Positions 36,763 to 45,619 of a stretch of 64,000 bases of DNA are shown in pieces. Source of the DNA: Clostridia bacterium (GTDB lineage Bacteria; Bacillota; Clostridia; Christensenellales; CAG-138); contig JAFQCL010000030.1 of assembly GCA_017416425.1 (NCBI GenBank), forward strand, positions 26,504 to 90,503, written 5' to 3'. Under the pieces are notes generated by a model. It was not told where the DNA came from. It was given only the letters and a program-made list of their open reading frames with translations, and ran no database searches. Within the stretch, counting starts at the first letter, position 1; each line of letters opens with the position of its first letter. Both the position numbers and the translations under genes were made by a program.

Positions 36763-36970
36763 TCAGCCGCCGATTGATGACCTTGAAAAAATTGTTGATT
36801 GCCGTTATATGCTCGTGACAGTAATTGCAAAAAGAGCACGTCAGCTAATGGTCGCTCAGGACAGCCTTGACGGTAAAAAACCGGTCACATATGCTGTTGA
36901 TGAGCTTTATGACGGAAAGCTTCATGTTATACCGAAGCAAATTCCCGAAGTGAATGTAACAAATGAGTAA
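36755..36970 (+). CDS. rpoZ: DNA-directed RNA polymerase omega subunit
   Basis: The product is 71 residues with the omega core: YMLVTVIAKRARQLM (about 18-32) followed by KPVTYAVDELYDGKL. Omega binds the beta' subunit and helps polymerase assembly. It overlaps both gmk and coaBC by eight bases. Confidence 0.94.
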   Translation: MINQPPIDDLEKIVDCRYMLVTVIAKRARQLMVAQDSLDGKKPVTYAVDELYDGKLHVIPKQIPEVNVTNE

Positions 36971-38159
36971 GTGCGTAGTATTGGGAATAACAGGCTCCAT
37001 TGCTGCTTATAAGTCTGCTGAGATCGTAAGCAGGCTTAAAAAGCAAGGGGTGGATGTTAGGTGCATCCTGACTCGGGCGGGAGCTGAATTCATTACGCCG
37101 CTTACACTTGAAACGCTTAGCGGTGCTCCTGTTGTGACGGATATGTTTCACAGGGAGACCCCATGGGAGGTGGAGCATATCTCGCTTGCTAAAGGAGCGG
37201 ATGTGTTTTTGGTTGCACCGGCAAGCGCCAATTTTGTAGGTAAACTCGCAAATGGGATTGCCGATGACATGCTTACCACAACTGCAATGGCAACAAAGGC
37301 TCAGATCGTAATCGCTCCCGCAATGAATACGGGTATGCTTACAAGCCCCGCCTATATGCATAATGTGGAGGTGCTTAAATCACGCGGCTGCGTATTTATT
37401 GAGCCGGATGCAGGTATGTTGGCATGTGGGGATGTTGGGCGTGGAAGGCTTTGTGAGCCCGGCCATATCGTTTCTTATGTAGTTCAGCTTTTAAATGTAC
37501 AACAGGATCTTTTAGGCAAAACAATTTTGGTGACAGCGGGGCCTACCATAGAGAGGATCGACCCTGTTAGGTATATAACAAACCGCTCGACCGGAAAGAT
37601 GGGTTTTGCAATAGCTAATGCTGCGGCAAATAGGGGGGCGAGCGTTACCCTTATATCTGGCACCAAGGCAGATCTTGTACTTCATTCCGGAGTTAAGCGC
37701 ATCGATATTACCTCTTCGGAGGATATGTATGATGCGGTAAGCAAGGAATTTGATGCCTGTGATTATTTGATAATGGCGGCAGCGCCCGCGGATTTTACTC
37801 CGAAGGTGCAGGCGGAGCAGAAGATAAAAAAGCTTGGTCGAAGCGAGCTTTGCATCGAGTTTGTTGCTACTAAGGATATTTTAGCGGCAATGGGCGCACG
37901 AAAGCGAGATCATCAGCTTATAATGGGTTTTGCGGCAGAAACCGAGAATATTGAGGAAAACGCACTTTTAAAGCTTGAGCGAAAGAATGTCGACTTTATC
38001 GCGGCAAACGATGTTATGGGTACATCGACCGGATTCGGTGTGGATACGAATTCCGTAATGCTGTACTATAGAGGCGGCAGAAAAAGGGCAAGCGGCCTAA
38101 TGACAAAGGCTGAGCTTTCAAATTGGCTGCTTGATAGCATGATCGAGCATTTAAGATGA
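36963..38159 (+). CDS. coaBC: Bifunctional phosphopantothenoylcysteine decarboxylase/synthase
   Basis: The product is 398 residues. The FMN-dependent CoaC domain (about 1-180) has GITGSIAAYKSAEIVSRL, and the catalytic His is in WEVEHISLA (about residue 69). VAPAMNTGM and a CGDVGRGRLCEPG substrate flap follow. The CoaB domain (about 190-398) has VTAGPTIERIDPVRYITNRSTGKMG in two halves and AAPADFTPK. The two activities make 4'-phosphopantetheine for coenzyme A. The start overlaps rpoZ by eight bases. Confidence 0.96.
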   Translation: MSKCVVLGITGSIAAYKSAEIVSRLKKQGVDVRCILTRAGAEFITPLTLETLSGAPVVTDMFHRETPWEVEHISLAKGADVFLVAPASANFVGKLANGIADDMLTTTAMATKAQIVIAPAMNTGMLTSPAYMHNVEVLKSRGCVFIEPDAGMLACGDVGRGRLCEPGHIVSYVVQLLNVQQDLLGKTILVTAGPTIERIDPVRYITNRSTGKMGFAIANAAANRGASVTLISGTKADLVLHSGVKRIDITSSEDMYDAVSKEFDACDYLIMAAAPADFTPKVQAEQKIKKLGRSELCIEFVATKDILAAMGARKRDHQLIMGFAAETENIEENALLKLERKNVDFIAANDVMGTSTGFGVDTNSVMLYYRGGRKRASGLMTKAELSNWLLDSMIEHLR

Positions 38160-38251
38160 TGCAGGCTCATTTAAAAAACTACAGGCGCCTTTAAGCCATG
38201 AGCATATCCTTTGATATGCTTTTCTTTGTTTATATGTCTATGGAGAAAAAC

Positions 38252-40516
38252 ATGTACGCGAATGTAATAATTGATATAGGACATACCAATGTAGATCGAA
38301 GCTATTGTTATTCTGTACCCCAGGAGCTGAATGTACTTGCCGGTCATAGAGTTTTGGTGCCTTTTGGGGCTGGAAATAAGCCTACAGAAGCTTTTGTGAT
38401 ATCGGTATCTAATGATCCACCGGCAAGTGTCAGGCATATAAAAAGCATAATTAAGACCCTTGAGAGTTATCCGGTCTTATACAAAGAGCAGCTTGAGCTT
38501 GCCGAATGGATGGCAAAGGTCTACCATTGCTTGTATATAGATGCGTTGCGTTTGATGATACCCGCGCAGCTGCGGGGGGGACGTATAAGCGAAAAACGCA
38601 TACGAACCGTAAAAATAAATAATGAAATAGATTTTGAGGGCGCAAAAGCTGCGCTTTATACAAAGGATGGCAAGCCCAGGGCAAAGAAGCAGATAGAAGT
38701 GCTTGAGCTTTTAGAAGCGGCAGGCTGCGAGATGAGCATAGAGGATATAACAGGTTTTATAAGCGGATCCCAAAGCGCGATAAAGGCGCTTTCCGAAAAG
38801 GGTATAATTAAGATAGACGGAAAAATAAGCTACAGGTCGCCTTTTAACACACAGGTGGAACATAAAGAGCCGCTAAAGCTAAGTGCTATGCAGGACAAGG
38901 TGTTAAAAAGCATAAGCCTTGGAATGGATGCGCGTGAAGGGAAATATCTCGTTCACGGCGTTACGGGAAGCGGTAAAACAGAGATATATATGCAAGCTAT
39001 AATGAAGGCGCTTGAGAATGGGGGGAGTGCGATCATGCTTGTCCCTGAGATATCGCTTACCCCTCAGACTGTTAACCGGTTCAGATCAAGGTTTGGGGAA
39101 AAAATAGCGGTGCTTCATAGCAGGCTCAGCGCAGGTGAACGATATGATGAATGGCGAAGGCTAAGGCTTGGAATAGCAAAGATCGCGGTAGGCGCAAGAA
39201 GCGCTGTTTTTGCACCTCTTGAGGATATTCGCATAATAATAATAGATGAGGAGCATGAGCCATCGTATCAATCGGAGACTTCGCCCAGGTATTCCGCAAT
39301 AGATGTTGCCGCAAGGCGTTGCATGGTGAATGGCGCTGTGCTTGTGCTTGGCAGCGCTACGCCTTCCATCGGGGATTACATAAAAGCAAAGCATGGCGTA
39401 TATACTTTGCTTGAGCTTCCTGAAAGGATCAGTAATACGCCCATGCCAAGCGTTGTGATAGCTGATATGCGTGAAGAATTTTTAAACGGCAATGTGAGCA
39501 TTTTTTCAAAAGAGCTTTACAATGAGATTGATGCATGCCTAAAGCGTAATGAGCAGGCTATTTTATTTATGAATCGCAGAGGGTATTCTACATTTGTATC
39601 GTGTAGGGGATGCGGCCATGTGTTTACCTGTAAAAATTGTGATATCACGATGACGTATCATAAATTTGGCAATGAGATGAAATGCCACTATTGCGGTCAT
39701 ACCGAGCCAATACCCGATATATGCCCTGAATGCAAGGAACGTTATATTAAGTTTTTTGGTGTAGGTACACAGCAGGTGGAGGAGCAGTTAAAAAGGGCTT
39801 TCCCCAAAGTTACAAGCCTTAGGATGGACATAGACACCACGGGGGTGAAATACGCCCATGAAAACATACTTGGCGCTTTTGAAAGAGGCGAAGCTCAGGT
39901 GCTTATAGGCACGCAGATGGTGGCAAAGGGACTTGATATACCTAACGTAACACTTGTCGGGGTAGTTGCCGCCGATTCAATGCTTTATATACCGGATTTT
40001 AGGAGCAGTGAACGAACATTCCAGCTTTTAACTCAAGTATCAGGGCGTGCGGGAAGGCGCAAAACACGGGGAAAAGTTGTGATACAGACATATTCACCAA
40101 ATCATCCGGCAATAATTCATGCTTCGAACCATGACTATGCGGGCTTTTATGAATATGAGATAGAACAAAGGCGTAGATCGTTGTTTCCGCCTTTTTCACT
40201 ACTAGTGAGGATTCTTTTTACATCCGCAGATGAGCATGATGCGGCGGTAATGGCGGATAAGTTTGCGGAAGGCGTAAAGCGTGAGGTAGAAGCGGCTATT
40301 TTAGAAAACGGGGGAGATGCTCGGGAGCTTTTAAGCATAATAGCTGAAAACGCACCTATACATAGAAAACAGGGAGTATTCAGACAGCAGGTCGTGATCA
40401 AATTTGCCCGCACGAAAAGGCTCACGGTAATAATTAATGCCATATATGAATATCATGGTAAAAACAGACGTAATGAGATGGGGGCAGTTGAGATCAATCC
40501 TACAGACATGTTATAA
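38252..40516 (+). CDS. priA: Primosomal protein N' (replication restart helicase PriA)
   Basis: The product is 754 residues from the ATG at 38252, placed behind GGAG. An open frame from 38198 would add 18 residues without a ribosome binding site. The N-terminal DNA-binding domain (VIIDIGHTNVDRSYCY, VLVPFGAGNKPTEAFV) is followed by helicase motifs: HGVTGSGKTEIYM (Walker A), DEEHEPSYQ (Walker B), GSATPS and GRAGRR. Two zinc sites lie in CRGCGHVFTCKNC and CHYCGH...CPEC. PriA restarts stalled replication forks. It ends the conserved block before tRNA-Trp. Confidence 0.97.
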   Translation: MYANVIIDIGHTNVDRSYCYSVPQELNVLAGHRVLVPFGAGNKPTEAFVISVSNDPPASVRHIKSIIKTLESYPVLYKEQLELAEWMAKVYHCLYIDALRLMIPAQLRGGRISEKRIRTVKINNEIDFEGAKAALYTKDGKPRAKKQIEVLELLEAAGCEMSIEDITGFISGSQSAIKALSEKGIIKIDGKISYRSPFNTQVEHKEPLKLSAMQDKVLKSISLGMDAREGKYLVHGVTGSGKTEIYMQAIMKALENGGSAIMLVPEISLTPQTVNRFRSRFGEKIAVLHSRLSAGERYDEWRRLRLGIAKIAVGARSAVFAPLEDIRIIIIDEEHEPSYQSETSPRYSAIDVAARRCMVNGAVLVLGSATPSIGDYIKAKHGVYTLLELPERISNTPMPSVVIADMREEFLNGNVSIFSKELYNEIDACLKRNEQAILFMNRRGYSTFVSCRGCGHVFTCKNCDITMTYHKFGNEMKCHYCGHTEPIPDICPECKERYIKFFGVGTQQVEEQLKRAFPKVTSLRMDIDTTGVKYAHENILGAFERGEAQVLIGTQMVAKGLDIPNVTLVGVVAADSMLYIPDFRSSERTFQLLTQVSGRAGRRKTRGKVVIQTYSPNHPAIIHASNHDYAGFYEYEIEQRRRSLFPPFSLLVRILFTSADEHDAAVMADKFAEGVKREVEAAILENGGDARELLSIIAENAPIHRKQGVFRQQVVIKFARTKRLTVIINAIYEYHGKNRRNEMGAVEINPTDML

Positions 40517-40533
40517 ATATATAAAAAAACAAG

Positions 40534-40562
40534 TTGACAAGGTAGCTTATTGATGGTATGCT
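40534..40562 (+). promoter_or_regulatory. Promoter of tRNA-Trp
   Basis: TTGACA (40534-40539) and TATGCT (40557-40562) have a 17-base spacer, 12 bases before the tRNA. Confidence 0.75.
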
Positions 40563-40574
40563 GAAAAAGTGCCT

Positions 40575-40648
40575 AGGGGCATGATGTAATGGTAACATAG
40601 CGGTCTCCAAAACCGTTCTTGAGGGTTCGAGTCCTTCTGCCCCTGCCA
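40575..40648 (+). tRNA. tRNA-Trp(CCA)
   Basis: The acceptor is AGGGGCA/TGCCCCT with discriminator G and encoded CCA. The anticodon stem GCGGT/ACCGT carries loop CTCCAAA (anticodon CCA), and the T arm is GAGGGTTCGAGTCCTTC. The accessory island begins just downstream. Confidence 0.96.
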
Positions 40649-40650
40649 GA

Positions 40651-40682
40651 AAAAACGACAAGTTTTGACTTGTCGTTTTTTC
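40651..40682 (+). terminator. Terminator of tRNA-Trp
   Basis: A perfect stem AAACGACAAGT/ACTTGTCGTTT closes a TTTG loop and ends in TTTTTT. A diverged copy (aaacgacaagtttcaatttgttattttt) lies at about 44144-44172. Confidence 0.9.
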
Positions 40683-40684
40683 AA

Positions 40685-40815
40685 CAAAATAAATCCCTTA
40701 CGGGATTTGTGAAATGCACTATGTGAGAGAAATACGCTTCGTGTGTGAAATGCACTGCGATGCGCGAGGTGATCTATTTCATTTCACGTCGAACGAAGTG
40801 AGATAGTTTACAAAA
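40685..40815. repeat. Palindrome-rich intergenic repeat
   Basis: The stretch begins with the inverted repeat AAATCCC/GGGATTT (around 40690-40707). It contains two copies of gtgaaatgcact (about 40707 and 40749) and the inverted pair CAC-TTCG/CGAA-GTG near its ends. It looks like a non-coding, structure-forming repeat element of the kind scattered in clostridial genomes. Whether other copies exist cannot be seen here. The rest of 40683-41165 has no supported gene. Confidence 0.4.
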
Positions 40816-40850
40816 AATGCAAAGCTTCAAATCCCAATAACAGATACGCC

Positions 40851-40871
40851 AAAATATCTTTTTTATAGCCC
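40851..40871 (+). repeat. Left copy of the 21-bp direct repeat bracketing the island
   Basis: The 21 bases aaaatatcttttttatagcc plus one c are identical to 44112-44132. The 3.2 kb between the copies contains one intact and two broken accessory genes. Confidence 0.8.
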
Positions 40872-41165
40872 TTACACAAATAGTAACCGTTATTTTTCCT
40901 CGAGGATCATTTTAGAGTATACCTTGATATTATTTTGATCGTGAATTTACGACATGATTGTGCTATTGTGGTAATGGTGATTGTAGCGTTATTGCTTGTG
41001 TTTTCTGAAAACTTTAATCGGGTGCAGTTAACAGACGTTCCTTTGTTATCCATGATACCCACGCGTGTGCGGCTTTTCTATTATAGTACACATTTGTCAA
41101 AATGGAGAATAAAAGAAATCCCATTTTCCAGTCCTGAAAAGCGGAATTTACGGACAATGTATTGG

Positions 41166-41768
41166 TTAGAACTTATCGCTGCGGCTACGTTCGCAAAGAA
41201 AATGACGATTTCCTTTTTCAGGATATAGGAAATAGCTGAACTGTTCGGGACCGATTTTCAGGAGTTTATCTGTCTCTGCACGATTCAGCAAAATTGCCTG
41301 TAAGCAGATGGCGGTCTTTATAGAACCCAATTTACAACGGAGAATTCCGACATCCTCGACAATCTGGGGCAACTCCAAGTATGCGGAAACCATTTCCTCT
41401 TCATCGTTAGGCGCCCATTCGACACTATGTCCATAAGAGATGAAGGACTTTGTGGAAATAGGATAGAAAGCGATTTCAAGCAATTTGTGGCAATACCAGT
41501 TTGTAATTTCCAGATTGTACATGTCTTCGATAGGGTCAATAAACATCATATATTCATTGCGGTTTCCCAGAGCTGCCTTGGAAGCGGGCATTTTATAATC
41601 GCTTGCCCCCATTGTCACTAATTTCCAATAGGGATAAGCATCGTTCGGTTTGTAAAGCAAGACATCAATGTGGGGTTCCATTATAATAGGATGCAGCACC
41701 GTACAATCATTCTGACGAAAGTAAGTATCAAAATGCTGGGTCAGCTTGTCCATTTCTCTTTGGTTCAT
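41166..41768 (-). CDS. Suppressor-of-fused (SUFU) domain protein
   Basis: The product is 200 residues from the ATG at 41768, behind AAAGGTG; a GTG nine bases earlier is possible but worse placed. The pattern matches bacterial SUFU-domain proteins: HIDVLLYKPNDAYPYWKLVTMGASDYKM in two segments (about 30-60), GNRNEYMMFIDPI, and a C-terminal LPQIVEDVGILRCKLGSIKTAICLQAI region. Bacterial members are known as immunity proteins in polymorphic toxin systems. No toxin gene is visible next to it. It is the only intact gene of the island. Confidence 0.8.
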   Translation of the reverse strand: MNQREMDKLTQHFDTYFRQNDCTVLHPIIMEPHIDVLLYKPNDAYPYWKLVTMGASDYKMPASKAALGNRNEYMMFIDPIEDMYNLEITNWYCHKLLEIAFYPISTKSFISYGHSVEWAPNDEEEMVSAYLELPQIVEDVGILRCKLGSIKTAICLQAILLNRAETDKLLKIGPEQFSYFLYPEKGNRHFLCERSRSDKF

Positions 41769-42246
41769 CAAAATCACCTTTCTTTAAACAGAATATAGTT
41801 TTGTAGATTGCGTGAATTAATCATAACATTAAAAATATTTGAAATCAACAACATGTATACTTCAATAAAAAGAACAGCAACATATTTCAATTTTTCTCTG
41901 CTATTGCTGAACAAGAGTAACCCCTAAAGCAAAATGAATTTTCTCCGACTACCAGAAAGTCACAAAGGAGATACCTACTTTAAACTCGCAATGGCATGAT
42001 ATCCTAATAATAATTATTTGCCACGAAAGAAACCTCTTTTGTCTACATAGTAACCGTATTTAGAATACGTAAAACAGGGTTTGACACCTTTTCGCAAAAA
42101 CTAACGCCACCCTGGAGAAATATTTCCCGGTTTTTGCTGGCTCCAATTTTTGCGGTTCTCAATCGCAGCATTTATGAGGCTATCGAAGTATTATTGCAAA
42201 TCAATTTACGGATAGTATAATGACATTGTCGAAAGGAGAAATTGCT
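41769..42246. other. Non-coding stretch with a possible gene-tail remnant
   Basis: No gene with start and ribosome binding site is visible. On the minus strand around 42000-42060 a short frame reads YGYYVDKRGFFRGK then stop, like the end of a lost gene; it is too short to assign. Confidence 0.3.
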
Positions 42247-43185
42247 ATGAAATACCGCGTTGAAAACCTATTGGACATCTTCGAATTTCATGATTCGGAT
42301 TTTACACTTGTCCACTTTGGTGGAGAAGAGCTGATCGTATCCGTAAAACACTTGAATATTCATAAAAACACCGAGCAAAATCCTTCGGAATACGATATGG
42401 AAATTGAGTGTTCAAGAATTACTTTTAACGGTTTTTATGTACCTTCTTATTAACCGGGGAGAGCATGGAAAAAGGATGCTAACGGTAACTTCTATACTGA
42501 TGAACCTCTTGTTATTTTTGAGGGGAAAGAAGCCGAGGAAAGAATTAGAGAGGAATTGCAACATCAGATTACTGTGTATGATTTTGACAAGAAAGATGAT
42601 AATAGGTATTTTATTGATGCCTTTGGAATTGAACCATTTTTCGTAATGGAGTTTTGCTTCGATAACGTAATAGTGGAATGGGAGAAGTATAAAAATAAAG
42701 CGTGGTACGAACTACATAGGCAGTACCAATATGAAACGACTTTAGTCACTCCCCAAGGTGAGCAGCCCATTAAAGTTCATATTATATGTCATGACGAAGA
42801 TGTGTATTTCAAAGGAGAACTCGAAAAAGCACCAATTGTCAGTGTAGGAATCAAATATGACGGCAAAGAATTATGGGGTCACGGTAAGGATTATTTTTGG
42901 ATCGATGCCTTTGCTGACCTTCAAAAGCAACTGCCGAACGGCATTTTATTGAAATGCTGTTTGACTTGCAGACATGGCAATATGTCTCCTGTCGGAAATA
43001 ACCTCAACGAACTGTTCTGCACAAATGACATTGCAATTACACAGAAAAGTGATCTCTATTTCTGCACGGAGGACGAAAACGAATGAAAAAAACGTTCAAG
43101 GCAGTATTGCCATGTGTATGAAGAATATCGGCCACAGAGTTATGAATACTACACATACAACGATTATCTGTATTACTTGAAATAA
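42247..43185 (+). pseudogene. Unrecognised gene interrupted by two in-frame stop codons
   Basis: One frame runs from the ATG at 42247 (AAAGGAG upstream) to TAA at 43183-43185, 312 codons. It is broken by TAA at 42451-42453 and TGA at 43084-43086 with no frameshift. Coding character continues through both stops: FNGFYVPSY, stop, PGRAWKKDANGNFYTDEPLV; then YFCTEDENE, stop, KKRSRQYCHVYEEYRPQSYEY. The middle part has a cysteine motif CCLTCRHGNMSPVGNN. I do not recognise the family with confidence. Because the two stops differ (TAA and TGA), decay by point mutation is more likely than recoding. The largest unbroken ATG piece is 42556-43086. Confidence 0.7.
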
Positions 43186-43447
43186 GGTTGAACCTCCAAA
43201 ACCGTTTAGTGGGTTCGCATCAGAAATGTGGGATTTAGAAACTGTCTCAATTTGGTATCCGGATAATAGTCACTTTTATTTAGGCACTCTTCACTTTTCT
43301 CTCAGTACTTATTTTAGAAAGTAACGTTGAATAGTAAGATGTGTTTTCACAAGGCCTAGTCTTGCTTTCTTTGATTTAGTATCATATAATAAACTAAAGG
43401 TGGTGATGCTATTGAAGCCAATTTGTTAAGAATGTTATCAAATAGGA

Positions 43448-44092
43448 GTGATAGTTGAAAACGAAATTGAATATACTTCTCAATTTTCAACTGTAAAAAA
43501 GTACAGAATATTATATGCAGAAGAGCTGCCTCGATTTAGAAAAGCTTCGTTAAATATTTATGCGCTGCCTTTTTCGACAAGCCCCTAAAATATATAATGC
43601 CACAAGGCGAATGGGAATTTACTTAGCGGATAAACTCAAGCGAAAACTTACTGAAGAACAAAAGGAACTTGCCAAGAAAATATTTGACGACTTTACCTTT
43701 GTAGATGCGTTAAAGCTAAATGAAAGTTTTGCACTACAATATATAGAATTATTTGAGGATGGGACTCACTTTGAGCTGATTTGGTTGCGGAATAGTGGGG
43801 TTAAGGACGAAATACCTAACGGATATAAATTTATTGGATATGACGTATCATATCCTTGTGACTATTCAGGAGCTTTTTCAATTATTTGCGACTGCATGTT
43901 TATCTGTTGTTGGCATGGATGTGATAAAGGCGAAAAGATGTTTGCTTCTGATTTTGGCAACTAAATGATGACGGCTTATTTGATAATCGGCAAGATGCGT
44001 ATAATTATATGCTCAAGTACTTAAACGAAGATTGGTCTGAGCGCGGGAAATACTGTATTTTTGAGGTATATAAAAAAGTTTACGAGGGATAA
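43448..44092 (+). pseudogene. Unrecognised gene broken by two frameshifts
   Basis: A GTG at 43448 behind AGGAG starts a frame reading IVENEIEYTSQFS and YAEELPRFRKASLNIYALPF up to a stop at 43587-43589. An extra C there shifts the reading to PKIYNATRRMGIYLADKLKRK, which runs on to a stop near 43964. A second shift restores LNDDGLFDNRQDAYNYMLKY and ends with EVYKKVYEG at 44092. The rebuilt protein is about 210 residues, with no motif I can assign. An ATG at 43560 in the second frame gives the longest single piece, but it lacks a ribosome binding site. Confidence 0.6.
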
Positions 44093-44111
44093 AATCTCTA
44101 ACGAAAATACG

Positions 44112-44132
44112 AAAATATCTTTTTTATAGCCC
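44112..44132 (+). repeat. Right copy of the 21-bp direct repeat bracketing the island
   Basis: Identical to 40851-40871. A weaker third relative (gtgtctttttcatagcttacac) lies near 44230, and a diverged copy of the tRNA-Trp terminator at about 44144-44172. The surrounding gap 44093-44368 has no gene. Confidence 0.8.
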
Positions 44133-44368
44133 ATAGTCAGAAATAAACGACAAGTTTCAATTTGTTATTTTTTAATTATAATTGTTCTGCTGAAAATTGT
44201 GAGTTTAAGCCATTATACATAAGTATAAAAAGTGTCTTTTTCATAGCTTACACGCAGGACAGAAACCCCTTTTATCTATAAGGATAAGGGCGGTTTTTCT
44301 TTAATCAGCAGCACAGAACTGAAATGGTCAGGACTAATGATATAATAACCAAACAGGAGGAATGAATT

Positions 44369-44845
44369 ATGGATAAAGACTGGATTTTTAAAACCCATGA
44401 ATACATCTGTGATCTGCGGACGGTTGGCGTTTTGATTCGGGATGGCAAACTGCTGGTGCAGCGTGATAAGGATGGATCGGAATATGCCCTGCCCGGTGGG
44501 CATGTGAAAATAGGTGAAACCACCGCTGATGGACTTATTCGCGAATATAAAGAAGAAACAGGCGCGGATATCAAGTGTGACCGTCTGCTTTGGACGGAGG
44601 AATGTTTCTGGGAATGGAACGGTATGCAAGCACATAACATTGCGTTCTACTACTTGATTGAGCTTTCTGATGGCTTCGACATTCCCGGTACCGAGGAGTT
44701 TGTGTCGCACAAGGATAACTGCAATGTCGTCCTAGGCTGGATGCCTATTGAAAAACTGGGGGATGTGATCATCTTCCCGGATTTTATCAAGGAAACAATA
44801 TATGAATTGGATGCGCCGCCCCAGCACTTTATTACAAGGGCGTAA
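44369..44845 (+). CDS. Nudix hydrolase
   Basis: The product is 158 residues. The full Nudix box is present: [20 protein letters not shown] followed by ETGA (about 50-72), fitting GX5EX7REUXEEXGU. Family enzymes hydrolyse nucleoside diphosphates linked to another group; the substrate is open. AGGAGG precedes the ATG. The cupin frame follows 32 bases later. Confidence 0.93.
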   Translation: MDKDWIFKTHEYICDLRTVGVLIRDGKLLVQRDKDGSEYALPGGHVKIGETTADGLIREYKEETGADIKCDRLLWTEECFWEWNGMQAHNIAFYYLIELSDGFDIPGTEEFVSHKDNCNVVLGWMPIEKLGDVIIFPDFIKETIYELDAPPQHFITRA

Positions 44846-44877
44846 TGTATTGCCTTTAGAATAGAAAAGGAGGAGAT

Positions 44878-45330
44878 ATAAAACGTTCTAAGATTGAAGA
44901 TTTTGCAGTTAGCCATAAATGCGAGCATGAAAACTACGAATGTTACTGTCGTGAATTTGTACCCTTTGCTGCTGCCAAAAATACAATAGTTGGTATTTAT
45001 GAGATTCCTACGATGAAATCCTCATATCCCTATCATCATAAAAACAAGGAAACCTTTTATATCATCGGTGGTGAAGGAATTCTAAAGACTCCCAGTGGCG
45101 AGAGGCAGGTTGTAACTGGTGATCTGTTATTCTTTCCTACCGGGTCGGAGGGCGCACATAAGCTGACCAACTGTTCCGAAACAGAGAACCTCATTTATAT
45201 TGATTTTGATGTGGTTCATGATATAGATATTGCTGTATATCCCGATTCCGATAAAATCGGTATTTGGGGAATGGGAGTTAACAAGATATATCCTCAGTCG
45301 AGCGATGTTGAATTTTATGGTGGAGAATGA
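44878..45330 (+). CDS. Cupin domain protein with no ordinary start codon (ATA at the expected position)
   Basis: A coding frame begins right after a strong AAGGAGG (44867-44873) and reads KRSKIEDFAVSHKCEHENYE, then CREFVPFAAAKNTIVGIYEIP. It continues into a clear single-domain cupin: HHKNKETFYIIGGEGIL and GDLLFFPTGSEGAHKLTN. The codon at the expected start position is ATA (44878-44880), four bases after GGAGG. The first in-frame ATG is at 45013 without a ribosome binding site and would remove part of the domain. It may use a rare start or be a recent pseudogene. The full form would be 150 residues. Cupins of this kind bind a metal and often act as small isomerases or regulators; no function is assigned. 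Confidence 0.65.
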   Translation: MKRSKIEDFAVSHKCEHENYECYCREFVPFAAAKNTIVGIYEIPTMKSSYPYHHKNKETFYIIGGEGILKTPSGERQVVTGDLLFFPTGSEGAHKLTNCSETENLIYIDFDVVHDIDIAVYPDSDKIGIWGMGVNKIYPQSSDVEFYGGE

Positions 45331-45619
45331 CGTTGTGTGATGGCATTAATTCCACTAGAAGCAATGTCTGAATAATTCAAATGCGGAAGCTTCATTGCCC
45401 CCGCATGGCAACTTTTTATGAACCTTGGAGAAAGCCTATTTACAAATTTCGTCTTAAGTGCGTAGGCTTTTATGGAAAACATTTTCATAAATTAATATCT
45501 CTTCTAAGCATCCTACCGAAATAAAAATGCTCAAAACTTCAAGAAGCTTGATTTTAAAAATAAATTTGGTGTAAAATATTAGAAAGGAATTTTTAAAAAC
45601 AAATAAGGAGATAAACGCA

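Noticed and set aside
40575..40648. tRNA-Trp 3' end as the attachment site of an integrated element
   Set aside because: No duplicated tRNA 3' end and no integrase gene are found downstream; only the terminator-like sequence and a 21-bp intergenic repeat are duplicated.
40935..41228. A 97-codon plus-strand frame left of the SUFU gene
   Set aside because: No ribosome binding site, no family similarity, and it overlaps the 3' end of the SUFU gene.
42451..42453. Programmed stop-codon readthrough as the explanation for the split gene
   Set aside because: A second, different stop (TGA) occurs in the same frame and the neighbouring gene is frameshifted, so decay is simpler; no readthrough signal was seen.
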